A stretch of 36,469 nucleotides of DNA from Paracoccaceae bacterium (GTDB lineage Bacteria > Pseudomonadota > Alphaproteobacteria > Rhodobacterales > Rhodobacteraceae): positions 1 through 36,469 of the forward strand of contig JAIXSA010000086.1 in assembly GCA_027484915.1 (NCBI GenBank), in the 5' to 3' direction. The notes under the pieces were generated by a model. The model was not told the DNA's origin, did not search any database, and saw only the letters and a list, made by a program, of their open reading frames with translations. Positions within the stretch are counted from its first letter, which is position 1; each line of letters starts with the position of its first letter. Shown here piece after piece: positions 25,741 to 32,869 of this stretch. Made by a program: the position numbers and the translations under genes.

Positions 25741-26190
25741 ATGCTGGAACTCTCCGTCATCGAAACAGCCTTCACCCCTTGGCAATCACTTGCTGGCGGA
25801 GTCCTTATCGGCTTGGCATCAGTCCTGCTGATGCTTTCGCTCGGCAGGATCATGGGTGCGACCGGCATACTTGCGGGCGTCCTCACGCCGTCCGCCCACC
25901 CCGACAAAAGCTGGCGCCTTGCAATCTTGGCTGGAATGGTCAGTGGCCCGCTTGCACTGATGGTCCTGACCGGCGCGATGCCCGTGGTCGATGTGCCGGT
26001 CTCAATGCCGATGCTTGTCCTTGGTGGTTTTCTGGTCGGGATTGGCGTCACCTACGGTTCCGGCTGCACATCGGGGCATGGCGTGTGCGGGATGGCGCGG
26101 CTTTCGCGCAGGTCAATCGCTGCGACGCTGACGTTCATGCTGACCACCGGCCTGACCGTCTACATCATCCGCCACGTTCTGGGAGCCTGA
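25741..26190 (+). CDS. YeeE/YedE-family sulfur transporter half (PmpA-like)
   Basis: A 149-residue membrane protein. ATG 25741 is preferred over the adjoining GTG 25738; AAGGATGGGG lies upstream. Four hydrophobic segments are visible, with the family motif GSGCTSGHGVCGMARLS (about 107-123) whose cysteines handle sulfur species in the full-length thiosulfate/persulfide transporters. This half-size form occurs in pairs with DUF6691 proteins, as encoded 3 bases downstream, and together they make one transporter-like unit. Neighbouring persulfide-oxidation genes support import or export of a sulfur compound; which one is not known. Confidence 0.92.
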   Translation: MLELSVIETAFTPWQSLAGGVLIGLASVLLMLSLGRIMGATGILAGVLTPSAHPDKSWRLAILAGMVSGPLALMVLTGAMPVVDVPVSMPMLVLGGFLVGIGVTYGSGCTSGHGVCGMARLSRRSIAATLTFMLTTGLTVYIIRHVLGA

Positions 26191-26193
26191 AGA

Positions 26194-26643
26194 ATGCGCC
26201 TTGTTTCGACTTATCTCATCGGCCTGATCTTCGGCGTTGGCATCTCCATCTCTGGCATGGCGAACCCCGCCAAGGTGCTGAACTTCTTCGATATAGCTGG
26301 CATTTGGGACCCAAGCCTAGTCTTTGTGATGGGGGGCGCTGTTGTGGTAGCCTTCCTTGGCTACAAGATCGTCCTGCGCAGACCGGCCCCGGTGCTGGAT
26401 GCAAAGTTTCACTTGCCTGACAACCCGCGCATCGACGCACGCCTTCTGGGCGGATCGGCCCTGTTCGGGGTTGGTTGGGGCATTGCTGGCTTTTGTCCGG
26501 GCGGGGCCTTGCCTGCCTTGGGCACTGGACAGATCGATGTCTTCGTCTTTGTCGCTGCCCTGATCGCTGGAATCTTTGCCGCCAAGGGTCTGATGGCCCT
26601 GACCCATGCCCGAGCCGCGCGCGTCCTGCGCCCCGAAACATGA
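26194..26643 (+). CDS. DUF6691 / YeeE-YedE second half (PmpB-like)
   Basis: A 149-residue membrane protein that complements the preceding half-transporter. It has about four hydrophobic segments, an opening LIGLIFGVGISISGMANPAKV typical of DUF6691 (residues 9-29), and the motif GWGIAGFCPGGALPALGTG near residue 95, where the single Cys aligns with the sulfur-handling position of YeeE. It starts 3 bases after the partner's stop. The tight spacing and matched halves make a heteromeric sulfur transporter likely. Confidence 0.92.
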   Translation: MRLVSTYLIGLIFGVGISISGMANPAKVLNFFDIAGIWDPSLVFVMGGAVVVAFLGYKIVLRRPAPVLDAKFHLPDNPRIDARLLGGSALFGVGWGIAGFCPGGALPALGTGQIDVFVFVAALIAGIFAAKGLMALTHARAARVLRPET

Positions 26644-26661
26644 AACTGCGAGGATACCGAT

Positions 26662-27546
26662 ATGAACGCTTATCCGATCGACATCTCCGTCAAGCCCGAG
26701 GTTGAGGCTTTCTTTGACCCGGCAACCAATACCATCAGCTACGTGGTCAAGGACCCTTCGTCGAATGCCTGCGCCGTCATCGACTCGGTGATGGACATCG
26801 ATTACGCGGCAGGGCGGATCACCTATGCCCACGCTGACGCCATTATCGAGCACATTCGGAAGAACAACCTTAAGCTCGAGTGGATCATAGAAACCCATGT
26901 CCATGCCGACCATCTGTCGGCCGCGCCTTACATCCAGCAGGCTTTGGGCGGCAAGATCGGGATCGGCGAGAAGATCATGGTCGTGCAGGAAACCTTCGGA
27001 AAATTCTTTAACGAAGGCACCGAATTCCAGCGCGATGGCAGCCAGTTTGACGCCCTGTTCAAGGATGGCGACACCTACATCGTGGGCAACATGCAGGCTG
27101 TTGCAATCTATTCGCCGGGCCATACACCGGCCTGCATGGTGCATGTGATGGGGGATGCCGCGTTTGTCGGCGACACGCTGTTTATGCCGGATGGCGGATC
27201 GGCGCGCGCCGACTTCCCCGGTGGCGATGCAGCAACGCTTTACGACAGTATTCAGAAGGTGCTCGCCCTGCCGGACGAGACGCGCCTGTTCATGTGCCAT
27301 GACTATGGCCCGAACGGCCGCGATATCCAGTGGGAGACCACTGTGGCCGCCGAAAAGGAACACAACATCCATGTCGGCAAAGGTGCGACCAAAGAGCAGT
27401 TCGTGAAGTTCCGCACCGAGCGCGATGCAACTCTGGCGATGCCGAAGCTCATCATCCCGTCGCTTCAGGTCAACATGCGCGCAGGCGAGGTTCCGACCGA
27501 CAAGGACGGCCGCCCGATGCTGAAAGTCCCCCTCAACGGTCTGTGA
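26662..27546 (+). CDS. blh: Blh-type persulfide dioxygenase (metallo-beta-lactamase fold)
   Basis: A 294-residue mononuclear iron enzyme expected to oxidise glutathione persulfide (GSSH) to sulfite in the cytoplasm, removing sulfide-derived persulfide. GAGGA precedes ATG 26662. Metal and catalytic positions are complete: H79, H81, D83, H84 in ETHVHADHLSAAPYI, H154 in SPGHTPACM, D171 in FVGDTLF, and H213 in MCHDYGPNGRD. The text after the first motif (GGKIGIGEKI, then VQETFGKFFN) is characteristic of Blh rather than ETHE1. In Agrobacterium and Xylella, Blh also carries a DUF442 domain; here that domain is the separate next gene. Confidence 0.94.
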   Translation: MNAYPIDISVKPEVEAFFDPATNTISYVVKDPSSNACAVIDSVMDIDYAAGRITYAHADAIIEHIRKNNLKLEWIIETHVHADHLSAAPYIQQALGGKIGIGEKIMVVQETFGKFFNEGTEFQRDGSQFDALFKDGDTYIVGNMQAVAIYSPGHTPACMVHVMGDAAFVGDTLFMPDGGSARADFPGGDAATLYDSIQKVLALPDETRLFMCHDYGPNGRDIQWETTVAAEKEHNIHVGKGATKEQFVKFRTERDATLAMPKLIIPSLQVNMRAGEVPTDKDGRPMLKVPLNGL

Positions 27547-27602
27547 TCGCTGCGACCAGCCGCCGGACCTATCCCGCAAGCTTCTAACCAGAGGAACAAG
27601 AA

Positions 27603-27935
27603 ATGCAGAATGTCACTCATATCTCGGCCGATTTCGCGATCAGCCCCCAAATCACGCCCGCGCAACTGGCACAACTCAAGGCGGCAGGGTTCTCCACAGT
27701 CATATGCAATAGACCAGACCATGAAGAAGGTGGCCAACCGACCTTTGCCGAAATCAAGGTGGCAGCCGAAGCAGCCGGTCTTGAAGCCCACCACATCCCG
27801 ATACGCCCGGGTCAGGCAACAGAGGCCGATGTCGCGGCCTTCGATACCGCTGTGACGACGGCCAAAGGCAAGGTGCTGGCCTATTGCCGGTCCGGCGCAC
27901 GTGCGCAGAGCCTCTATGCTGCACGGCCTCGCTGA
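27603..27935 (+). CDS. DUF442 / TIGR01244-family sulfurtransferase-like phosphatase-fold protein
   Basis: A 110-residue protein of the family found fused or next to Blh. AGAGGAA precedes ATG 27603. The N terminus (DFAISPQITPAQLAQLKAAG, then ICNRPDHEE) and the active-site loop LAYCRSGARAQSLYA with C94 are typical; the fold is of the tyrosine phosphatase/rhodanese kind and the Cys probably carries persulfide sulfur. The last residues (AARPR) are not family-like, while the +1 frame continues LHGLAEGVA to a nearby stop, so a 3'-end frameshift is possible. Core residues are before that point, so function may be kept. Confidence 0.88.
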   Translation: MQNVTHISADFAISPQITPAQLAQLKAAGFSTVICNRPDHEEGGQPTFAEIKVAAEAAGLEAHHIPIRPGQATEADVAAFDTAVTTAKGKVLAYCRSGARAQSLYAARPR

Positions 27936-28004
27936 GGGCGTTGCTTGATCCCCCCACGATGTTCCGTCCCTGAACGCGTTCACGAAGAAAAAAAGACCTG
28001 TCCC

Positions 28005-29765
28005 ATGACCACAAGTTCCGCCGCACGCTACTTTCCAATCCTGCAATGGGGCCGTGGTTATGACCGTCATGTCCTGACGAACGATCTATTGGCGGCCGTG
28101 ATCGTCACGATCATGCTGATCCCGCAGTCGCTCGCCTATGCACTTCTCGCAGGGCTGCCACCCGAGGCGGGGCTTTATGCCTCCATCGTGCCGATCCTGC
28201 TCTACACTTTGTTCGGGACATCCCGTGTCCTCGCTGTTGGTCCGGTCGCTGTGGTGTCGCTGATGACAGCCGCAACGATCGGTCAGGTGGCCGAAGCAGG
28301 GACCGCCGGATATGCCGTGGCCGCCTTGACGCTTGCCTTCCTGTCTGGCGGGATGCTGTTGCTGATGGGCGTGCTTCGGCTGGGGTTTCTGGCCAATTTC
28401 CTGTCGCATCCGGTTATTTCCGGTTTCATTTCTGCCTCAGGCATCCTGATTGCAGCAAGCCAGATCGGTCCGCTGACCGGACTGAAGGCGGAAGGCCATG
28501 CGCTCTTCCCGCAGCTTGCGTCACTTTTGGCGCAGTTGGGTAAAGTCAGTCTGGCTACCGTGGTCATCGGAGTGTTCAGCCTTGGTTTCCTGTTTTGGGT
28601 TCGTCGCGGCCTGAAACCCCTCTTGCGCCGGATGGGCCTTGCTGCGCGTCCCGCCGACATGCTGGCGAAAGCCGGGCCCGTGGTCGCAATTGCAGCATCC
28701 ACCTTTGCGGTCTGGTGGCTTGGTCTCGACAATGCGGGTGTGGCAGTCGTGGGTGCCGTCCCGCAAAGCCTGCCTCCGTTCACGCTGCCGTCGTTTGACC
28801 TGTCGCTGATACAAGCGCTTCTCCTCCCTGCAGCGTTGATTTCCCTGATCGGTTTCGTGGAGTCAGTTTCGGTGGGTCAGACCCTTGCAGCCAAGCGCCG
28901 CCAGCGGATCGATCCCGACCAGGAACTGGTCGCGCTCGGCGCGGCAAATATCGGCGCCTCCCTGACCGGTGGCTTTCCCGTTACCGGCGGTTTTGCCCGA
29001 TCGGTCGTGAATTACGATGCCGGCGCCGCAACGCCTGCAGCCGGTGCCTTCACCGCAATCGGCCTTGCCCTTGCCGCACTATTTCTGACGCCGCTCATTC
29101 ACTTTCTGCCCAAAGCAACACTGGCGGCCACCATCGTGGTTGCCGTGCTGAGCTTGGTGGAGCTTTCGATCCTGAGGCGCAGCTGGGCTTATTCCAAGGC
29201 GGATTTTGCGGCCGTTGCAGCGACAATGGCCGTCACGTTGGTCGTCGGTGTCGAGGCGGGCGTATCGGCGGGGGTGCTGCTCTCGCTGGTCCTGCACCTT
29301 TACCGCACTTCGCGGCCCCATGTGGCCGAAGTGGGGCTTGTTCCCGGGACCGAGCACTTCCGCAATATCCATCGGTTCAAAGTCGAAACAGACCCGGCGG
29401 TCTTGACCCTCCGCATCGATGAAAGCCTCTATTTCGCTAATACGCGCTATCTCGAAGACGTCATCCTGAAACGCGTCACGGGCGACCGCGCGCTGCTGCA
29501 TGTGATCCTGATGTGTTCGGCCGTGAATGAGATCGATCTGAGCGCACTGGAAACGCTGGAGTCTCTAGATCACCGCTTGCGTGATATGGGCGTGACGCTG
29601 CACCTGTCCGAAGTGAAGGGACCGGTCATGGACAGACTGCATAAGACGGAGTTCCTGACACAACTCGGCGGCAAAGTCTTCGTGTCGCAGTTTGAGGCCT
29701 TCTGCAAACTCACTGGACGCTGTGCTTCGCGTGATCTACGCGAGCATGCTCAGACTTTGGGCTGA
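28005..29765 (+). CDS. SulP-family inorganic anion transporter with STAS domain
   Basis: A 586-residue SulP/SLC26 transporter. ATG 28005 is chosen because the family opening (FPILQWGRGYDRHVLTNDLL) follows at once; the earlier in-frame TTG adds 20 unlike residues. About 10-14 hydrophobic segments run from 30 to 440, with signature text AAVIVTIMLIPQSLAYALLA (residues about 29-48) and GLPPEAGLYASIVPILLY. The C-terminal STAS domain (about 455-570) has LTLRIDESLYFAN and LMCSAVNEIDLSALETLE. As the last gene of the persulfide operon it may export the sulfite/sulfate made by Blh, or exchange sulfate; direction is inference. Confidence 0.94.
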   Translation: MTTSSAARYFPILQWGRGYDRHVLTNDLLAAVIVTIMLIPQSLAYALLAGLPPEAGLYASIVPILLYTLFGTSRVLAVGPVAVVSLMTAATIGQVAEAGTAGYAVAALTLAFLSGGMLLLMGVLRLGFLANFLSHPVISGFISASGILIAASQIGPLTGLKAEGHALFPQLASLLAQLGKVSLATVVIGVFSLGFLFWVRRGLKPLLRRMGLAARPADMLAKAGPVVAIAASTFAVWWLGLDNAGVAVVGAVPQSLPPFTLPSFDLSLIQALLLPAALISLIGFVESVSVGQTLAAKRRQRIDPDQELVALGAANIGASLTGGFPVTGGFARSVVNYDAGAATPAAGAFTAIGLALAALFLTPLIHFLPKATLAATIVVAVLSLVELSILRRSWAYSKADFAAVAATMAVTLVVGVEAGVSAGVLLSLVLHLYRTSRPHVAEVGLVPGTEHFRNIHRFKVETDPAVLTLRIDESLYFANTRYLEDVILKRVTGDRALLHVILMCSAVNEIDLSALETLESLDHRLRDMGVTLHLSEVKGPVMDRLHKTEFLTQLGGKVFVSQFEAFCKLTGRCASRDLREHAQTLG

Positions 29766-29770
29766 ACTCT

Positions 29771-29792
29771 TGGCGGGTCGATCGGCCCGCCA
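29771..29792 (+). terminator. Hairpin terminator after the persulfide operon
   Basis: TGGCGGG (29771-29777) pairs with CCCGCCA (29786-29792) around TCGATCGG, 5 bases after the SulP stop, with a short GGGTTT run next. The T-run is weak, but the position between SulP and convergent genes supports a terminator. Confidence 0.55.
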
Positions 29793-29818
29793 GGGTTTCC
29801 AAGGTCGGTAGCGGGTCA

Positions 29819-30043
29819 TCATCGACGTTGGCTGGATTGACGCCAGGATAGGCGCCCCCAACCGCTGCCGGGCACGTCGCGAAAGGTCGAGATCACAGCC
29901 AACGGTGAGCACAGCCAGGTAGTCGAGCCTTCCGGTTCGGAGAGTTCGATTCCGGAGTGTGCCGGCTTAAAGCCGAGCGGGAGCGCTTCGACAGGAATGC
30001 GCTCATCAGTATCGAAATCAAACCGCATAAGAGTTTTCATCAT
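29819..30043 (-). CDS. Small hypothetical protein, second gene of the AlpA-like module
   Basis: A 74-residue frame (73 if the second Met at 30040 is used) with GAGGAGC just upstream. I do not recognise it. The first half is acidic and ordered-looking (MRFDFDTDERIPVEALPLGF); the second half is Trp/Ser/Arg-rich, ending GWGRLSWRQSSQRR, and may run past the real end. No membrane segment or known motif. It begins 9 bases after the AlpA-like stop on the same strand, so if real the two are co-expressed parts of a mobile-element remnant. Confidence 0.45.
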   Translation of the reverse strand: MMKTLMRFDFDTDERIPVEALPLGFKPAHSGIELSEPEGSTTWLCSPLAVISTFRDVPGSGWGRLSWRQSSQRR

Positions 30044-30052
30044 CAGCTCCTC

Positions 30053-30310
30053 TCAGGCGGCGCAGCGCGCGGTTTCGAGAAAGCCTGACCATTCGAGATC
30101 AAGTTCGAAGATCAGACCGGCCTGCATCGAAGCTTCATACGGTTCGATTTCGGCAACCTTCCAGCGCGCGGAACTACCGCCAGGATGATAGGGCTTCGGG
30201 AAGCTTCCTTTGCGGCACCAGCGCCAGATTGTATCGATGGATACGCTAAAACGCGCAGCCACCTGATCGACCGGGACGTAGAGAACATCGGTAGGAAGAG
30301 GTTTATTCAT
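30053..30310 (-). CDS. AlpA/excisionase-like helix-turn-helix protein
   Basis: An 85-residue DNA-binding protein of the AlpA/MerR-like HTH group that controls excision or expression in prophages and integrative elements. AAGGA lies 8 bases before ATG 30310. The HTH is clear: VDQVAARFSVSIDTIWRWCR (residues about 14-33), then KGSFPKPYHPGG and the wing SSARWKVAEIEPYEAS. No integrase is found nearby, but the gene sits about 310 bases from tRNA-Phe, a common integration target. Probably a leftover of an integrated element; regulation targets unknown. Confidence 0.8.
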   Translation of the reverse strand: MNKPLPTDVLYVPVDQVAARFSVSIDTIWRWCRKGSFPKPYHPGGSSARWKVAEIEPYEASMQAGLIFELDLEWSGFLETARCAA

Positions 30311-30617
30311 GACACGATCCTTGAAGCTGGAATGGTGTCAGGCGAACGCCTAACGACCATACTAATAGCTACGAGGCGTCGCGATGCGCTGTGAATGCGG
30401 TCCCCAAATCAGTCAGGGCTGAGTTCATGCGCAGGTGTGCTTTCTCCGCAACATTGCATGATGTATCAGTCGAGTCGTGAACGCCCACCTTTTCATAGAT
30501 CGGCACGGGCCCCACTGACCATCTGCACGATGTAACCCATGTGTAACCCAAGGATGCGATGCGCCAAGCGCACTTCGCTCGGCGTCAGAAAAAACCTTTG
30601 TGCTTTAAGGATTTAAC
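30311..30617. other. Gene-free interval between AlpA-like gene and tRNA-Phe
   Basis: About 307 bases with mixed base composition. A 60-codon minus frame (30369-30551) has no ribosome site and no recognisable motif, so I do not call it. A near-direct repeat, GTAACCCATGTGTAACCCA, lies at 30533-30551. The right end carries the weak terminator of the tRNA transcript. No copy of the tRNA 3' end that would mark an attachment site was seen. Confidence 0.5.
30589..30610 (-). terminator. Weak terminator after tRNA-Phe
   Basis: Reading the minus strand, CCTT and AAGG (30610-30607 and 30598-30595) can pair around an 8-base loop and are followed by six Ts (30594-30589), 7 bases past the tRNA 3' end. The stem is short, so confidence is limited. 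Confidence 0.4.
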
Positions 30618-30693
30618 TGGTGCCCAGAGCCGGAATCGAACCAGCGACACGCGGATTTTCAATCCGCTGCTCTACCAACTGAGCTATCTGGGC
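30618..30693 (-). tRNA. tRNA-Phe (anticodon GAA)
   Basis: A 76-base cloverleaf on the minus strand with encoded CCA. The acceptor 5' strand GCCCAGA pairs with TCTGGGC before ACCA; the D-arm has AGCTCAGTTGGTAGAGC; the anticodon stem-loop is GCGGATTGAAAATCCGC with GAA; the T-arm has GGTTCGATTCC. It lies 60 bases after yacG on the same strand, probably in one transcript with the infA operon. Confidence 0.97.
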
Positions 30694-30753
30694 ACCGTTT
30701 GGTGGGCGGGTGATACCCAAGCGGCGGGGGGCTGTCCAGAGGGAAAACGTCCC

Positions 30754-30930
30754 TCAATGCGCCTTCGGTGGGGTGTCGTCGGGCAGGGTATCTTCCGCCT
30801 CTTCCTCGGCTTCGGCCGGTATGCGGTAGTTCTCGTTCAACCATCGGCCAAGGTCCACATCGGCGCAGCGTCTCGAGCAGAAGGGCCGGTAATCGGCGAC
30901 ACTAGGTTTGCCGCAGATCGGGCAGCTCAT
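30754..30930 (-). CDS. yacG: DNA gyrase inhibitor YacG (zinc-finger protein)
   Basis: A 58-residue protein, translated by hand. It begins MSCPICGKP and continues with YRPFCSRRCADVDLGRWL, giving the four-cysteine zinc site C3, C6, C18, C22 and the family's DLGRWLNENYRIP segment, followed by an acidic tail (AEEEAEDTLPDDTPPKAH). In E. coli YacG binds GyrB and inhibits gyrase. ATG 30930 overlaps the RNase E/G stop (ATGA), so it is translated with it as the last protein gene of the infA operon. Confidence 0.95.
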   Translation of the reverse strand: MSCPICGKPSVADYRPFCSRRCADVDLGRWLNENYRIPAEAEEEAEDTLPDDTPPKAH

Positions 30931-31976
30931 GGCATTTCCTTGGGAAGCAGGTCGGAAAGGGCAAGACGGTCGCGTTTCCGGGTGAGCTCATAAAGTCCAA
31001 GCGTCGTCCACCCAGCGAGGTTTGCTTCACCGTCGGATTTGAAGGCTGCCTTCAGCACCTGGTCCAGGATGTGACGCTCGCGCTTCGGCATCGGCGCGAA
31101 GTCGATCACGACCTGCCCCCCGAGGCCCCGCAGCCGCAATTGTCTTGGCAGGTCACGGGCGGCGGAGACATTGGCCTTCAGGGCTGCTGCAGGAGAGGTG
31201 TCAGGTCCGGTGTTCACATCCACGGCGACCAGGGCCCGGGTGGGTTCGATGATCATGTGAGCCCCGGCGTCCAGTGCAACGCGCGGGCTTAGAAGGGTGT
31301 CCAGCGCCTCATCCACCCCGTGACGTTTGAAGCTTTCGGGGTCGGTGTCGGCATCGTCCACGGCGGGATCCAGCCAATCGCGGAATGCAAGATCATGGGC
31401 AGACGGGCCGTCGACGAGCAGTTCCGGCGGTCCGGAAAGGTCTGTCAGCACCGCCTCGGCCAGGCCCCTCATGGCGGCGATGTCCTCGATGATTGCCTGG
31501 TCTTCGGCCTCGAGGCAGCCAGAGCGCAGGATGAGTCCCAAGGTTTCGCTCGCCCCCGCCATAGCGGTTTCAGCCAGGGCGGAGAGTTCCGCGCGACGGT
31601 CCTCGTCCTTGATCCGGCGCGAGATGTTCAGACCTGGGGCGTCCGGCGTGACGATGGCAAATCTGGACTTGAAGAGGAGGCGCGTGGTGACCGGAACGGC
31701 CTTGCCGGCCTCAGCCGGGCCGGTGACCTGGACCAACAAACGCTGGCCGGGAGCGACACCGGAGATCTGGCGCAGAAAGCCCGACCCGCCCGGAAGCTTG
31801 ACGAAGATGCCGCCTTGCCCCTTCACCGGGCGGTCGGCGACTGCGCGGTAGATTGCGCCGGGGATCGCAACGTCATCGCTTGGGTCGATGGCCAACTCTT
31901 CGAGCCGCCCGTCAACCACAAGTGCGGCGGCCTGGCGTCCGCCGATCTCGTCCAGCAGCAACACGCGACCCTTCAT
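30927..31976 (-). CDS. Ribonuclease E/G family protein, short form
   Basis: A 349-residue endoribonuclease of the RNase E/G family, acting in rRNA/mRNA processing. ATG 31976 overlaps the maf stop (ATGA). The N-terminal S1-like part spans about 35-90. The catalytic DNase-I-like part keeps both metal-site elements: D253 and N255 in AVDVNTG, and D292 in QVVIDFAPM. The 5'-sensor region ([12 protein letters not shown]) is present. The chain stops at [19 protein letters not shown], just where RNase E and RNase G continue into the cysteine 'zinc-link' and small domain, so it lacks the usual tetramerisation element. Typical RNase G is about 490 residues. The gene order with infA, maf and yacG is normal for the group. 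Confidence 0.92.
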   Translation of the reverse strand: MKGRVLLLDEIGGRQAAALVVDGRLEELAIDPSDDVAIPGAIYRAVADRPVKGQGGIFVKLPGGSGFLRQISGVAPGQRLLVQVTGPAEAGKAVPVTTRLLFKSRFAIVTPDAPGLNISRRIKDEDRRAELSALAETAMAGASETLGLILRSGCLEAEDQAIIEDIAAMRGLAEAVLTDLSGPPELLVDGPSAHDLAFRDWLDPAVDDADTDPESFKRHGVDEALDTLLSPRVALDAGAHMIIEPTRALVAVDVNTGPDTSPAAALKANVSAARDLPRQLRLRGLGGQVVIDFAPMPKRERHILDQVLKAAFKSDGEANLAGWTTLGLYELTRKRDRLALSDLLPKEMP

Positions 31977-32548
31977 TCCTGCCTCCAGACCGGATAACCG
32001 ATCGCCGTGAGAAGGGCCGCCGTTTCGGCCACCGGCAGGCCCATGATGCCGGTGAATGACCCTGAAATCCACGGGATGAACGCCCCCGCAAGCCCCTGGA
32101 TCCCGTAACCGCCCGCCTTGCCCTGCCATTCGCCACTAGCAAGGTAGGCGTTCAATTCGGCGTCCGACAAGCGCTTCATCTTCACGGTACTGAGACTCTC
32201 ACGCACCAGCACCCGGTCCCCACGCCGCACCGCGATGCCGGTGATGACCTGATGCCTGCGCCCCCCAAGGGCGACAAGGAATTCGGCAGCCTCGCCTGCA
32301 TCGACCGGCTTGCCAAGGATGCGGCGGCCAATCGCAACGGTAGTGTCGGCGCAGAGAACTACGTCTTCGGGACCAGCCGGAACGGCGCGAACCTTCTCTT
32401 CGGCCAGGCGCAAGCAATATGGCCGCGGAAGCTCACCCTTGCGGGGATCCTCATCGATGTCGGGCGGGAGGATCAGGTCTGGTACAATCCCCAGCCCTGC
32501 CAGCAATTCCTTGCGTCGCGGGCTGCCCGATCCCAGGATCAGGCGCAA
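31973..32548 (-). CDS. maf: Maf-family nucleoside triphosphate pyrophosphatase
   Basis: A 191-residue house-cleaning enzyme that hydrolyses dTTP/UTP or modified nucleotides and is linked to septum formation. It starts at TTG 32548, one base after the infA stop, giving the family opening [14 protein letters not shown]. Other motifs are CADTTVAIG (catalytic Asp) and [12 protein letters not shown] near residue 150, both intact. The TTG start plus the 1-base gap suggests synthesis depends on ribosomes finishing infA. Overlaps the next gene by 4 bases. Confidence 0.95.
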   Translation of the reverse strand: MRLILGSGSPRRKELLAGLGIVPDLILPPDIDEDPRKGELPRPYCLRLAEEKVRAVPAGPEDVVLCADTTVAIGRRILGKPVDAGEAAEFLVALGGRRHQVITGIAVRRGDRVLVRESLSTVKMKRLSDAELNAYLASGEWQGKAGGYGIQGLAGAFIPWISGSFTGIMGLPVAETAALLTAIGYPVWRQE

Positions 32549-32549
32549 T

Positions 32550-32768
32550 TTACTTGAAGCGGTAGTTGATGCGACCCTTCGACAGGTCGTAGGGGGTCAT
32601 TTCGACCTGCACCTTGTCGCCAGCCAGAACGCGGATGCGGTTTTTGCGCATCTTGCCTGCCATCACCGCGATCAACTCATGGCCGTTCTCGAGTTCGACC
32701 CTGAATGTCGCGTTCGGCAGAAGTTCCTTCACGACACCGGGGAATTCGAGAATGTCTTCCTTGGCCAT
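32550..32768 (-). CDS. infA: Translation initiation factor IF-1
   Basis: A 72-residue OB-fold protein that binds the ribosomal A site during initiation. ATG 32768 has GGAGAG upstream. The sequence is the standard length and shows [19 protein letters not shown], then [20 protein letters not shown], and [20 protein letters not shown]. First gene of the infA-maf-rnase E/G-yacG operon. Confidence 0.98.
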   Translation of the reverse strand: MAKEDILEFPGVVKELLPNATFRVELENGHELIAVMAGKMRKNRIRVLAGDKVQVEMTPYDLSKGRINYRFK

Positions 32769-32823
32769 GGTCTCTCCATTGCAGATGGGCCCGCAGGTTG
32801 ATCCCCGCAGGCTTCCGGGGGGC

Positions 32824-32852
32824 GATATGCCCCTGATGGGGGCGGTATTCAA
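32824..32852 (-). promoter_or_regulatory. Possible sigma-70 promoter of the infA operon
   Basis: On the minus strand TTGAAT (32852-32847) and CATATC (32829-32824) are separated by 17 bp, about 56 bases before the infA ATG. The -10 match is poor. It lies in the 101-base gap after the CoA-ligase stop, where a promoter is expected. Confidence 0.4.
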
Positions 32853-32869
32853 GCGGATTCTGGAATGGG

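Noticed and set aside
30369-30551. 60-codon minus-strand frame near tRNA-Phe, considered as an integrase remnant
   Set aside because: No ribosome site and no tyrosine-recombinase motif; too short to support.
30618-30693. Attachment-site duplication of the tRNA-Phe 3' end
   Set aside because: Looked for a second copy near 23.7 kb and in 29.7-30.6 kb and found none.
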